This document shows positions 39,605-53,562 of a stretch of 64,000 bases of DNA, piece after piece (positions within the stretch are counted from its first letter, which is position 1; each line of letters begins with the position of its first letter). Both the position numbers and the translations under genes were made by a program. Under the pieces are notes generated by a model. The model was given only the letters and a program-made list of their open reading frames with translations, made no database searches and was not told the origin of the DNA. The stretch spans positions 1,021,293-1,085,292 of the forward strand of contig JANPWX010000173.1 in NCBI GenBank assembly GCA_024734555.1, in the 5' to 3' direction. The DNA is from Trochalopteron elliotii (taxonomy: Eukaryota; Chordata; Aves; Passeriformes; Leiothrichidae).

Positions 39605-42169
39605 ATAATATAATACTCTAATATTAGTTTCTATTTAGCTTTCTTTGGCAGCTACTGTACTGCCTTATGGGGTCAATGGTAGTAAGGAGCTTGAGGAAGC
39701 TGCATTTCTAAGGGAGAGGCTGGGAAGATAGAAGGCAAAAGAAGCTGGCTTTTACATTTGTGAGAATGATACTGTAATTGCAAAGTGATAGCACTTCTAT
39801 TCTAAACTGATATATAGAAATGCCAGAAAACCAAGTCTTCAGACTTTCTTTCCTCTTTTTGCTATAGGTTCCCTCTGTCATAGAGGGAGTTATTTAACAA
39901 TACAACTGTATTCCTTATAAATCTTACATATTTTAAAACAATAACAGTCTGGATTTTGTCTTTAACTTTTAAAATTTTCTACCTTTTAACAGCAGGCCTT
40001 TAATGCAGACAAGCCAACAAAGATATATGCAGTTCACACAAAATTGTGAACTGAATTTGCTAGGCCATACTTCAAATACCAGTTTGTGCATTTAACCTTA
40101 ATTTTTATACAGATCATCAGATCTGTTTTTTAAAATGTCTGTGTGTTGTTCTGTAGGAGCTTGGTGCCTATTTCTTGATATTCTCTAACCCATTTTTTCA
40201 AGGTCTGTGTTAAAATTGAAATTTTGTTGGGAAAAAAGCCAGGAATCCATAGACTTTTCCATTATCCACAATATGAATTTATTTTCTTTTTAAAACCACA
40301 TTTAAGATACTGATAGATCGTATAGCTGTTTAAGAACAGAACTGGGCTTACTAGCAAGCTCAGGAATCATGCAGGTAATGTTTAAGTGGTAGAATTTTGG
40401 TTCTGTTGGAAGCAGTTTATGTACATTCTTGTTATCCATGTGCAAATCTGAATGTATGTCATTAGAAATGAAAAAGTAATGCAATAGATGAGCAAATTGT
40501 CCTATCATGTTGCTGACTATAATTTTAGTGATTTTTCTAAAAATGATGTTATTTGATTAAAAAACCCCAACCAATTAGTTTCTTACTGTGGGCTTGTCTG
40601 AATTGTGAGTCTCAAAGCAAGCTGAAGAAATCTTTTGATTCTTGTGTGTTTTGCATTTCCAAAATTCTTGAATGTGTTTTCTTCTAACTGATGGTGCACT
40701 GCAATACTGAGTTGACCTGAACCTGAATGCTTTGTCAAGTGGGACAGGAGAAGGGCCTGTACCTGTGGAAGATCTTGCAAGGGATCAGTATTCCAATTTT
40801 CTTTCTCGGTGCTTTGTCTGCTTTGGAGCAGCATCACTTGGTAGTGATGATTTCAGTTTGAACTAAATGTTCATCATTTAGGACTTCTTGTCTTACAAAC
40901 ATTGTGATACTATTATGATGCATTATTTATGTCCAAACAGTGTAATATCTATGCCTGAATATCTCCATTATTCCAATAGCTGCAGAGTTTGTGGCATCTC
41001 ACAGTGTGCCATAGTAGCCTTCTGTGGATACTAAGCTGGTCATAAGCAAAAAGCTCTTCAGAGAGGAGAGAAGCAGTTTGCTCATTATTGGTTTTGTGAT
41101 AGTGTTGAAAGTTATGCAGTAATACGGAGAGGTTTTTTCCATATCATTATTTCTGTGCTGCACTGTAAAAAGTTGATTTCCAGGAATGAATGCAATCCTA
41201 GAAGTCAGAATAACCCGGTTTTTCACTGAGCAAAAGATATAACGGTCCTGCTTTTTGTACAAGTTTCCTCATGTGCAAAATAGGTGCAATGCTTACATAG
41301 TTTGAGCCACAAAGCTCTTGCTGGAAAATGGCTTCATGACAGTCAAATATGTGATTAGGGAACTACTTAAGGTACTGAACAGAAAATTTGGTGATGTTTA
41401 ATTTAGAATTAGCAGTCATGCCAAATTCTTCTTGGAAGTAGTTTAAAAAAAAAATCAGTGAAGCCAGCTCAACTCATTTTACTCTTTGGTAAGGTTGGGG
41501 TTTTTTTCTGTGACAGTGATACTATGCTTGCAAAGCTCTGAAATTTTCCAGCGTGACATTTTCCAGTCTACCACCCTTAGCCCCTGAGCAGGAGTGGAGG
41601 GTCACTTACCCGTATGGATCCTGACAGAACTGAAAGTGTGAGCTGCTTCCCTGCTCTGCACAGACATGTTTTGGGGAATGCTTGGAAGTACAGCTTTGTG
41701 TGCCTGTGCCTCTGTGAAAATTATAGGTGCCTCTGGGGTTGGGCATTCACAGAACAAAGATTGTGACGATTGTGTTTTGTCAGTTAGCTGCCTACGTGGT
41801 GATTGAACGCTTAGTGTTCATGAAGAGTTACATAATTCATGACCAAATGATAGATAGGTACTTGATTATAGTGTATGAGTTGCTTCACAGGGAGAAAATA
41901 TCAGACATGAGCTACTCTTAGTCTAGCTGAGAAAAGCCTAAGAAAAATCAGTTACTGAAAGCGTAGTCAGACAAATTGAAATGAGAAACAAGGTGCAAAC
42001 ACTTAAATATGAGGTCAATTGAGCTCTGGCAGCAACTAGCAAAAGAAATTATTCTTGTTCTGTTCCTTTGAGCCTTGAGAAGGGTAGATGTCTTTCTGGA
42101 AAATAGGTTTTAGGAGGGCCCAAGGTTGCTGGGTTCACTGCAAAACGTAAAGGGGCTTTGATATACCAG

Positions 42170-42215
42170 AAGTCAGACTATTATCTAATGGTCCTTTCTG
42201 CTCTTAAATCTTCAA
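42170..42215 (+). mobile_element. Ancient CR1-like LINE 3' end
   Basis: The sequence agtcagactattatctaatg followed by gtcctttctgctcttaaatct resembles the 3' tail of old CR1 elements shared by turtles and birds (actagatgatctaatggtcc, cttctggccttaaa). It is short and diverged. Confidence 0.45.
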
Positions 42216-45200
42216 ACAGTGTTAATCTACAGCCTCCTGGTAAGGGCTGTGTTTGTGAATCTAAAGTGTTTGGGTGTTGTGATAGCAGTGGAATAGCTGT
42301 GGAGACAGGTAAGTCCCCTGAAGTGTTCTGAAGAGAGGCAACATTCCCTCATCCAAGCTAAATTCTTACTCTCTTTGAGCCTGGAGTGGAAATACACCAA
42401 CTTAAACTGCTTGTTCCTGGTATGTCATTAAATCCTTGATAAAATATCTTGTAAGATACATTTATTTATTTGTTTGATGTGTTTGAAGAATCCGTAGAAA
42501 ATTCTGCTCTTTTCCCTGGCAGTTCCCATACCGTGTTATTGTCTCCTCTTTTAAATGTTTGAAAAGCATTTTTGCAAACTTCAAGTGCACTTTTCAAAAG
42601 GCCATGCTTTCCACACATTTCTCTTTCAGTTTCGTTAGCTTTTGAGAAACAGGGCTGTACCAGCAACCTGCAGCATGATTGCATCATCAACAAGGGACAA
42701 AATTGTGATCCTATCAGTTGTAACAGTTGCAATATTCATGAATGGAATTCTGAAAGTTCAAATAGTTAATCCCAAATAAAATTGTGATCTTTATCCCACT
42801 TGACAGCTACATTTATCAAATTATTAAGAAAAAAAAATTGATTGCTAAAAGTTATGGTGTGATCTATTATGTGATTTTATCAAGGTATAACTGTATTACC
42901 AAATGGAAACTGCAGACTTATTCAGAATGTGAATTGGACACACAGAACCTGATAATATAGCAATTATACTAGCATCCTAGTGCTTTTCTACTTCTAAATA
43001 TTTTTTGCTACTCCTTTCTTTTGCATTTTTTGATTCTTTAGTAGACAATATAGAGTTTAAAAAGTAGGAAAAATGAATCAATAAAAGCCTGTTTGCTCTT
43101 ATACTCTCTGAATTTATCAAACTACAAAAATATAAAATCAGTAAATGCTATTTATCAATGAAGCAATGGAAATACAAGTCAGTTGAGTACTTATGCAAAC
43201 TTGTAATTCATACCTGATGTAAAACCTCCAAAGAATAGATACACAGTTTTGTTTGCAAGCATATTTAACTGTTTTTTTTAGTAGTTAATGCTCTTAATCT
43301 TTATCACTTTTTAAATAAAACACTTTAAATGCTGTCATTTGAAACAATATTAAAATTGTCATTGCTAGATATAGGGAAATCAGGTGCAAGCTTTTACAGT
43401 AGCAGAATATTGCTTGGGTTTCTAGTCAGATAAAACATTATTTTTGATGGCTGGTATACTTTAAAAAAAGAAAAAGGCAGCAGCAGCTCTGCTTCAAACA
43501 GGTTTGCTCTTGTCATAGCTATTAGTACCAGTCTTTCAATAGCATGTCATGTTGATTGGCAGACACTCCCTTTCCTCTTTTGTGAAGAATAATAATTTTA
43601 GTGTGTGCTTGAAATAAAAACCTAGTATAAATGATTTTCTGTTTGTAAAGGAGAAAGCCAGGTTCTTTTTAACATATGTAGATTATGTACTATTGTGTTT
43701 CAGGAAAGATTAATCTATGTTAAAAAAAAAAACAACTAAGTAATTCTTTTTTAGAACTGTCATTTATTAGAAGGCATTTTATACCTAGCAGAGCTTCCAT
43801 AGCCAGTATATTTATCTGGGTGGTCATGACATCAGAGTTGGTTGTTTCCAGGTAGTAAGTGAAATAGAAAAAAAAAAATTGAGTTCATGAAACTACTTTG
43901 TCTTTTTTTTTTTTCCCTAGGATATAGCTTTTTCTGCTACTGTTGAAGAGCATAGGGACTCCTTTCATAGTTCCTTAGTTGCTTTTCCTGAACAATCAGC
44001 ATATATTCCTGCTGAGTGACATGAAAGGAGGTGTTGAAATATTTTGATGCAAATATTACATCATCTAATATTCAAAACCCACCACTATTAATATTAGTTA
44101 CATCTTTTAAGTGAATGGTATTCTCAGATAAGAATGAAAGCCAATCAGTCTCACTAAAGAAAAAATGTTCAGAATATAGTTTTAAAGGAAAAGGAAAATA
44201 CTGCCTAGACCAAGGAGTCTTAATACCTCTGTTCAGTGAAAGTATAACAGGTGACCTGTTGTGTGCCATGAGCTGGAGGGCTATTGCACAGAGGTTTCCA
44301 TACTGTGCATAGCACCAAAACCATGCAGTCACAATCCTGCTTTCTTTTCAGTGCATTTCTGTCCACAGCCCTCCTTGTCATCATTCCTTTTCTGAAAACT
44401 ATCCCAGTTTGTAACAGGGCAATTAATTTTTGTGGTGTGAGCTCTTGCTCCTGAGGAGATGAATTTCTTTGCCCGTATCTAAATATTTAATCTGGATGTT
44501 GGTGTGCACCTCTTTCCTGTCATGGCATTCTAGTTTCCAAATTTGGGAATCATTTGGGTGGCTTGCAAGGGGGCTGTGCCACCGTGGATGATAGAGAAAC
44601 TCTCTTCAGGTCTGAATTTTTGTTGAACCCTTAATAGGGCACCTTGTATCTGCCCTCAAAATACCCTTGGACAGGCATCTGCTTTGCAAATTCCTTGCAT
44701 TGCCCATGCTGGATCCCTGCTGGTGTCCATAAAGACTGGTGCCTCTGCAGGGATGTCAGGTTCACCGATGAAAAGAAGGTAATCTTACTCCAAGATACTA
44801 TTTCATTATATTAATAGATAAAATATCCTTCATGAAGAACGAGCCACATTATTGCCTATTTGGAGCTAAAAATAGGCTATCCTAACATAAAACTTTTAAA
44901 GCAAGGCTGAAATATTTAAGTGCAGAAGTAGAAGAAAGCCCTTAAGACATGACAGCCATCTAGAAAGGCAAAAATATTTAATTATGCTAGAAGATATATA
45001 TGCATAATACTATGTGGCAAATGTAAATAATAAAAGGAAATACTAGTACTGGAATATCAACATATTAAAATTCCGAGAAAAGTGCCAAAAATGGGATAAG
45101 ATCATCAAGAAAACTTTTCAAACAAACAAAAAGACAGATAATAATCTTACAAGAGGAATAAAACTAAAGATGTATAGTGCCTAGGAATAATTCAGGATAT

Positions 45201-45329
45201 TTTTAGGTGGAGATTGTCCTATACTCTGATCACTAAAATTGCTTTCTTATTATATGTTTTTAATAGTGGATCTCTCAGTCTGTCATCCAGGGAAGTTATA
45301 CTGGAATTCTAAGAAACATAAAGATCTTA

Positions 45330-45590
45330 TATTTTATTTTCATTAAAGTAAATATAAAATAAATATATGATGCAATTTGAAGAATTAAATGAAAATTTTG
45401 ATTTAAAATGTGTGGTAAATTTTTAATATATATAGTAGATAAAACTTATTTGATAACTTATGTATTTAAACTGTATTGAAAATAATTATATAATCCTTGT
45501 CTGTGCTATAAATAATTTTTAAAAAATTAATTCCAATGAAAATATAAATAATAAATATATATAAATAAACCTAAATTATAAATTTCTCAA
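45330..45590. other. Extremely AT-rich block
   Basis: About 260 bp with very few G or C bases and many ATAAATA-type words, located about 400 bp before the LTR at 45994. It could be a matrix-attachment-like or easily unwound segment, but this is only a compositional observation. Confidence 0.6.
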
Positions 45591-45993
45591 CCATGCTATC
45601 TCCTTTATGAACTAATTATTTCATCACTTGCAGAGTTGAACTAACAGTACTTCGAAGACCCATGGGCACTATATTTCAAATAACCATAGCAGGGTCTATT
45701 TTGCCTACATAGTGCCAACACCTCTTGCTGACTTTCTCTGTGGCTGTGCATTATTTAGGGGACACTTTATGCTTTTTTCTTCCTGTGAGATGTTACTAGC
45801 GTCCCAACAATCTGCACTGAAATTATTCTTGATAAATAGCCTAAATGATTAATATTTGTAAATCTGCTTGCAAGTCTTTGTCTTGAGTTTTAAATATTTT
45901 TATAAGTTACACAAAATTACTTGCTTGTTAGACATAGCTTCCTTACTGCATAAATAATAGCAAATAATTTCAGAATCAGAAGAATGCCAACAT

Positions 45994-46535
45994 TGTCGTG
46001 GTTTACAGCTACCAACTAAGTGCCGTGCCCCAATTACTCATTCCCACCAGTGGAGGGATGATAGGAAACAGAAGAGTAAAAGTGAGAAAGCTCCAAGGCT
46101 TTATAAAGGCAGTTTATTAGGTAAAGTAACACAAGGAATTAATTCATCACATCACATGGGCTGGCAGGTGTTATCTATGGTAAAGCTGGGCTCCATGGCA
46201 TGTGATGATGGCTTGGGAAGACAGATGCCACTATTCCGAATATCCCCCGCCTTGCTTCTTTTCCCCTCCACTTTACATGCTGAGAATGATGCCATGTGGT
46301 CTGGAATTTCCCTTTGGTCAGCTGGCTCAGCTGTCCTGTCTGTGTCCCCTCCCAGCTACTTGTGCACCCCCAGCCTCCTCGCTGGTGGGGTGGGGAGCAG
46401 AAGAGGCCTTGACTGTGTGCAAATGCTGCTCAGGACTAGCAAAATCATCCCTATGACACTGTTTCCAGCTCAAATCCAACACACACCAGCTACTGTGAAG
46501 TAAATTAATTAAATACCTGAGCCAAAGCCGGAACA
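45994..46535 (-). mobile_element. Solo LTR of an avian endogenous retrovirus, antisense
   Basis: This 542-bp segment resembles a widespread avian LTR read in reverse. Its + strand opens tgtcgtggtttacagctacc and closes ccaaagccggaaca, giving TG...CA ends on either strand. Internal landmarks include tccctttggtcagctggctc, tgtcccctcccagctacttg and cacccccagcctcctcgctg. On the minus strand there is an AATAAA poly(A) signal (46113-46118) and a decayed TATA box near 46271-46278 (ctttacat on +). No retroviral genes are attached. The 5-bp word aacat occurs at both edges but overlaps the element end, so it is not a secure target-site duplication. Open frames inside it (46156-46503 and others) are LTR noise. 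Confidence 0.75.
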
Positions 46536-49500
46536 TAGGTATGGGAGCTTGAATCATAGTGTTAGTTGTGTGCTCAGTGCTTTACTACTTTGGGTCATGA
46601 GTGGAGAGAAGAGCCCTCAGCAATAATTGCTCCAATGAATCACAAATCATTGCAATTCCATGCTGATTTTAAAAATTTCTTCTGGACTTTCTTTTTGTTT
46701 GCTTTCATTAATCCAATCTGTGCTGCACTGACTTTCCATTAATTTCTTGACATGGCATCTTGAGTCTTGACCTTTGTAAGTAGGATGCCTTGTCTGTCTG
46801 ATACTCGTGTTCTTTTGTACTTCTAATTTCTATTTTACTTCCAATAGTTCTTCATAATTTTTTCCATCTTTTCATTTACCAGATCTTTGGTACCTTTCAA
46901 ATGCTAAATGCTCTCCCATATATCCTTAGTAACCATGCTGGATTTTTCTGTCCTTTTTAATATTTAGGTTTTATTGGATGAATGTAGATTGCACCTTCTC
47001 TAACTCTACCTTAAATAATTGCCACTTAAGGGAATTAAGAAGTACAAGGGAAAGAAAATGCTGACCCATAGACTAAGCAGAAGGAAAAAACGTTCCCACT
47101 GGGTCCAATTTCCTAAGAAGGACCATCAGGATAGTGACTAGGACCTGAAATTATGGGCTGAATGACCTCTAAAAAATTATCAGTTCAGAGAGGAGCTTGT
47201 CTATAACTGTTTGCACTAAAGGAAATGAAGATAGGTAGAAGTCTCACAGAAGAAAGATTGCTTCACTTCCTTGGTGAACATATAAGAGCATAATATGAAA
47301 CTATATCTCATATAAATACATTGCATGTCGGCTGTCTATAATTCTTGTATCATGTCAAAAAGCCATGGAGACAGATATCATGTCTCTTAACTCCCAGCTG
47401 GCCAGTTAGTGGGGAACCCCTTTTTCTTACTACATCTTCTGAATGTAAGATATTTTATGCATGTCTTGCATTTATTGGAATGAGTATGTGCTCATCAATA
47501 TCTAACATCAAAGAAATGGTTTGTACTTAAGTAACCACTGCAGATTTAATACAGATGTTTTCATTCTCTGAGTCATTACAATATGATTTTCATATAATTT
47601 TCTCTGATAGTAAGAAGAGACCTTAAAGTGAGTGCAATTTTCATATAAATTGCATAGGAACTTGAGCATTATTAAAAGCTCTGGGCTTCAGACAATTCAG
47701 ATCACTGGTTCAGATTCTGCATGTCTGGATGAAAGGTACTGCTGGTTTAAGAGGGTGCAATTCCAGTTCCTTGGCTTTGGGTTGTAGAGGAGGTACCTGA
47801 CATCCAAAAGCAGAGTTGGACGTGTTTCTGCACTGTAGTTAAGAGTATACTTTTCTGGTCTTTAAAGATCAGTTACTGATTGTCACAATCCCTGCTTAAA
47901 TAACATTTCAGAAACTGAGATAATTGTTGATGGAAGCAGTTTTTATTAATAGTTGTCCTGTAGTTAAAAGTGGGTTGCTCTGTAACTGTTTGGGATTACA
48001 GTGTATAATGTACTTACAAAGAAGGCATTAAGATAACTACCTACTACATGCTAAACTATGCTCCTACTTCTTTTATACCTTGCCAAAATGGTACTTCTTA
48101 CTCAGTCTGGAAACTAATAGCAGATAACAATTCTCAGAAAACAGATTTTAGGAGATTTAAAAGAATTTACCTACTTTGAAGTAATAATATCTAGAGGAAA
48201 CAAAACATGAAGGCATCTATTGATAGCAAGAAAGTCAAAACTGATTATCAAGATATCTTAAGATACATCGAAAGGTTTTAGGCAAACATTTTTAATGTAA
48301 CATTGATTTCGGATTTGGCATATGTATTCAAAATTCAGAACTCCATTTGAAGAATTTGAAGTTAGGAATTATTAAAAAAACAGTTGTACACTCAGTAAAA
48401 TAGTTTTAGTGTTTTCTGGAATATTTGAGTAATGTAAAATTAAAAAGGAAAAGCCATGGTGAAACATTTGGAGTCCTCACATATTAATGCGTATCACCAC
48501 CACAAAGTGCCTGTGGGATAAAGCTGCTTCTAGTCAACTCAAGTTAGCCTCGTCTAGTAAGGATTTATCTACAAATCCTTGCTGTTACAATAGTATTCAG
48601 TGTTCTATTAATTGTTGTTGACTCTTTCTTTTGTAATCCACCTTCCTCTGAGCAAATTCAGCTACTATCAAAATTGTCAGCAAAATTTGCTGAGCTGCTT
48701 GTGTTTGCTTCTATCCAGTCAAACAAAAATCCTGAAATGTGAAGTCAGAGGTTTATCAGCATATGAAAATAATGAAATCTCAGTTATCTGTAATTCAGCA
48801 CAGCCCTACTTGTAGTACAGATCAAGAGGGCTAAGACAGGGGAACTCAATCCTCTGTTCTTTGTTGTAGTTGTGGGGGGGATTTTGTTGCGTATGCTGTT
48901 TCCTGCAAACTTTTGAGGTATGTAAGTGACCAACTGTTTGCATATACTTCTTGTAAAGTCTTGAGATATCAATTTTTAAATTGTAAAAGGCAATCATTCT
49001 AAAATTAACAAAAAATAGAGCATTTTTGATAAATAAAGCTATTGTCATATCTGATGACTGGTATGCAACAGTCAACACCAATTGCAGAAAGATATAGTCA
49101 GGTTTGGGATATTGGCCAAGTAGTCAGGGACACAGAGTAAATGGTTATAACTTGGTATAACCAGTTTGAGGCTCCTGAGGATCTTGGAAAAGCAGAGAGA
49201 GCAAATGACACTTTGATGGAGACACTAGAACTCCTGATTCTGAAAGTACTTCAATTTTGCTGCCATCTTGTCACCAAAAATGGGAAAAAAAGATTGATTT
49301 TGGGGGATGCTTTTTTGTAGGGCAACTCAGACTCTGGTATGAAGTGGGTTTCAAAAGGTGGCTGTGCAGGTGCACAAATGGCTCCCAATCTAAAGATCAC
49401 CCACTTTGCAATGCCAGTGCCATCTTTCTGAGGGGATTCTGCTGTGCAGAAGTAAGCTTTAATGTGATCTCCACATTGTGACATGAGAGAAGTTTAGGCA

Positions 49501-49569
49501 TAATGATTTTTTTAAATTGTTTTCAAATTTTATCAACTTCTAGACTTTGTCTTTTCTTAAATTCACAGC

Positions 49570-49594
49570 TTTTCTTTTTCTTTCTTTCTTTTCT
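49570..49594. repeat. (TTTC)n pyrimidine tract
   Basis: A run of TTTC/TTTTC units on the + strand, a simple polypyrimidine repeat within the intron. Confidence 0.85.
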
Positions 49595-51099
49595 TATGGA
49601 TAATTCTCAAAATAAATGCAGATCCTTTCAATATTAGCATTAACAGATAAACTGAGCTGATTAAAGTTATTTTTGCCATTTTTTTTTAAATAAATCATTG
49701 TAGAATTTGCAGTTTGATTGCTCCTGATGCTGATTGGCAGAAGTAGGTCTCTTTCTTGGCTAATCTAGAATTGCAGATGTTATAGAAAGAAATGGCAAAT
49801 TTAAAGTTGTACTTCAGTTTAAAATATAAAGTATATGTTGATAAAGCTTTTAGTACATTTGAATTTATGTTTCATTTGCATACTGTAGCATTATATTGCA
49901 TTGCCCAAAGCAGTTTCCTGTTTCTCCAAATACTGTTGTGTACCTGCTACTAACTTCACTGGGCCTGTATATGTCTAAAATTTGGTGGAACATAAATGTC
50001 TGTATTTTCAATAGGTTCTACTAATTTTCTTTAGTGTTTCAGGTAATATCTCTTACTTTGAAAAGAAGGTAATTGTTGCCCATACACCAATACTTCACCT
50101 GCATTGTTAGAAAGAAAGTTGGTAATAGATTTTAAAACTACAGATGTGTTCTAATAGGCTTTGGCCATAGTATAGTGATGCCTATAGGATAGCCTTTTGC
50201 TGTAGGATAGCCATAATAGGATAAATAGAGACAAATTATAGCCTTTATTTTTCAGGATTATCTAACTATAAATAGACCCATATAGCCATTGTTCAAGAAT
50301 TTACTACCAGGTTCCATATTTGAAGAAATAAGAAAACATGTCCTAAGCTTTCAAGATTTGTTGTAGGTTTTAAGAAGCCTGAAGTCTTTTGGAAAGGCCA
50401 TGCTATCTGACTAGCTCATATTTTAATAAAAAATTTAACATGAATTACATATGAGTAAACATAATTTTTAATGCTTTGGTAAACAAGTTACAGTGTTATA
50501 TAGAAGAAATTGCAGTGTTTTGGACAGGGAGAAATAGAACCAATCCAAGTTTTCAGTCTGTACCCTGCTACAGTATGGATTGTACAAAGCAAGATGTTTT
50601 CCAATAATTAAAGGCCTTAGGCTTCTAAGATGGTTAGGTCTAAACACGGTTATTGTTACAGTTATACGAGGTGGGAGATAACTTAAATGGTATCTTTTCA
50701 CTTTCCAGTAAACTTTTATTTTTTTGCTTGCCTTGTTTAGAAATTGAGTTTTAAGTGTATTGAGCTGTTATGAGTACCTCACAGAAAGGCTCAAGAACTG
50801 AGTTTCTAAACGATACTGAGATACAGGATTTGTATTATTGGGTACATTTTTAATTTTATAAGCTGTAATAGATAAGTCAGTCATGAAATATAAAACTGAT
50901 TTCATTTAATTGTTGTGATTAATTTTCCATAGAAATACTGTATTTACATTTCACACTTTTTTAGAAATATTTGTAATAGATTTATGGTTCTGCAGTATTG
51001 TGATTTGGTTTAATTTTTATCGTATAGAACCAAAATTTCATTGCCAATTTTTATATTTAAAGGCCTGTTAATCTGCATTGATTTCTTAGTTTGGTATGG

Positions 51100-51300
51100 G
51101 TTCTGAGCCGAAAAATACAGTACATCACTGACTGTTCTATCACCTGACAGCGACTGATAAAGCATCCGTGCAGAAAGTGTCAGAAAAGGTTAATATTTAT
51201 TGATTTTATGGCGCTACAACCAATGTAGTTTTGCCATCAAAGATGTATGGCCACCAGCAATGGAATCTGTAAAATTGCAGGTTGGATGCTAGTTTTTATT
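51100..51300. other. Repeat-free patch with CpGs, candidate conserved noncoding element
   Basis: This stretch retains isolated CpGs (gagccgaaa, gacagcgact, catccgtgc, atggcgcta) and contains a CCAAT word (acaaccaatg) in an otherwise T-rich intron. It has no repeat signature and no supported exon. Conservation is a guess based on composition. Confidence 0.25.
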
Positions 51301-51449
51301 ATAACCTATGCCAGTATTCTGGCCTTAAAAAATGACAGATATTTAATTTAAGACAAAAGGTTTTGAATGTACAGCTGCCGTATACCTGCAACAGGAATTT
51401 AGTATTCTAAAATGAAATCCAAGCACAGCGTTTAAAAGTTTAAGGTGTT

Positions 51450-51473
51450 GGGGGTGTGGGGGGGAGGTGGTGG
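51450..51473 (+). repeat. G-rich tract, possible G-quadruplex
   Basis: The + strand has a run of five G, then tgt, then seven G, then three GG pairs separated by single bases. It has two strong G runs and weaker pairs, so a two-layer quadruplex in the transcript or DNA is possible; a classical four-run G3 motif is not met. Confidence 0.5.
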
Positions 51474-53562
51474 AACACGCAACCTTGAATTGCAAATGAC
51501 AATCACATTTAGCCTTTTTATCCACTTAACTATGTGCTATTGATCTGTAGAAGGTGCCTAAGCAAGTGATAGCTAAAATTATGAGCAATAAAGGGCTTGC
51601 TTCTTCAAACAAAAAGTATATAATTAGTAGGAGTGGAGGAGGGGGCAGAGCCTGTGTGCGGTTTTAAAGGCATTTAAACAAGATGGACTGAGTGCAGCAG
51701 CAGTTTGTAACAGTACACAAGGAGAAATCTGGTTGCCTTGAAGCATAAATCCATGGTCTGGTTGCAGCTTGTGTGTAAAAATTAGGCATGCACTCCAGCC
51801 TTTACATTTATCTCCATCAGGGTTTGCCTGACAGAAAGACAATCTGTTGGTTTGCCTACATCAACTAGGGAGAGGAAAATCTTGTGAAGCTTTGGTTCTT
51901 CTAAATGTATCCATAGTTTGCATTTTTATTCTATTTTTCATTTAGATGACTCTTGATATCAATCTTTTCATAACTGATAGTTCTATTGATACATCAGGAA
52001 GGTTTGCAAGAAGATGGAAGAATACTTACTGAAGTGCTGAAAATTAGTCTACTAAAATGCATATAGACATGCACAGAGCTTGTAGAAGCAGATTTGTAGG
52101 GAATATTAGCAAGATTTGGCCCCAGATTTTTAGAATCCCTGTTTAACTATTTATTACATAATTATTATTTTTGTGGTACAGTTTCGCATGCAGATTTCCT
52201 CCCCCACTTTCTTTAAGGTACAGTGTCAGGGACAGCAGTAACAATGGGTTTGTTTTTGAACAAAACCTAATGATAATTCAGCAGTGAGAAACTCTTATTC
52301 TAACATGACTAGTAGAATAAATTACATGGCATACAGTAAACATGCTTTAGATCGCCTCTTCTCTGTACCACATTTTTCTGTTGAGCTTTATACCACCAGT
52401 TTGTCTGGGTTCTTTTTCCCCAGACAGCTTACCCATTTTATTGTGCTCATTTAGAGGAAAGAAAAACTGTTTGTCTCCTTGAAAGGCAAGAGAACAGTGA
52501 GTGGAAAACTACTTTTATAGCTAAAATACCATTATAATATATGGCAACTAAAATTCTAAAATTGAAAGAGAAGATACAAGAGAAAATCTTAAATCACTTT
52601 TTTAAAGCCACTGACAATTTGAAATATTCCCGTGAAGATTTCTATTTTTTTCTTCCTTCCTTGAACTTAGTAAAATGTGATTTTTAGAATGATTGTTACA
52701 ATAACTTTTTTAATTTCAATAATTCAAATAAGATCCATTCCTCATATAACTCCACCTTTTTTATTTTAATGACTGTGTCATTAATCTAACATTTTCCATT
52801 TTTATTGGGCTTCATTTTTTCCCCTTCTGATCTCTTTAAATTACGGCTATGAAATGGCATGCACTCAGCAGTGGCATGCACTGGCTGCATTTTTACATCC
52901 CTTCTACCCCTTTAGTCTCATGTTTTTAATTTTCAGTACAGCCAAGTACCAACAACCTTGTGGCTGTGTGGTGTCAGTAAGTGACTTCCAGGCTACTGTT
53001 CTGGATGGCAGCTTAGTGACAGAACGTTTTTCAAACACTTGATTTCTTTTTTTTTTTTACCTTTTTAAATTAAATATCACTGCTAGGAACTATTTGTTAT
53101 ACTTTCTAACACCTTCACCTCAAAATTGGTTATTACCATACCTAATGACTGATATATTGTTAGCTGATTTTAACAAATGATTTTGTGGAATTATTACTTA
53201 ATTCATAATATAATTAATTTTTAGTGCTCAGCAATACAGAATTGAAGCCATATATTTATTTTACATTGCTTAACCATAAGAAGACTGCATTGCCTAAAAT
53301 GTCATTCACTGAGTAAATAAAATAAATTTATTATAAGATTTCTCCACACAAATTCGATGCAGAACAAAAGGATAAAGAAGAAAAGAGGTATTTTGAGACC
53401 ACAGTACACTGAATGATTATATGGGCTTATGTGTCTTCCTTGAGTCTATGTGAAATGGTAAGCAAAATAAGGAGCCCTGAAATTCCTTGTAATTCAAATT
53501 TTACTTGTACTCAAGAGGCTTTGTGATTGATCTTCAAATGCAGAGTAAGCAATGGTCCATCA

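Noticed and set aside
43921..44020. Strong acceptor-like site (long T run then ccctag) with a following open frame
   Set aside because: In the phase exon C would supply it meets TGA after about eight codons. The longer open frame is in the wrong phase.
46156..46503. 115-codon open frame on +
   Set aside because: It lies wholly inside the antisense solo LTR, so it is not a gene.
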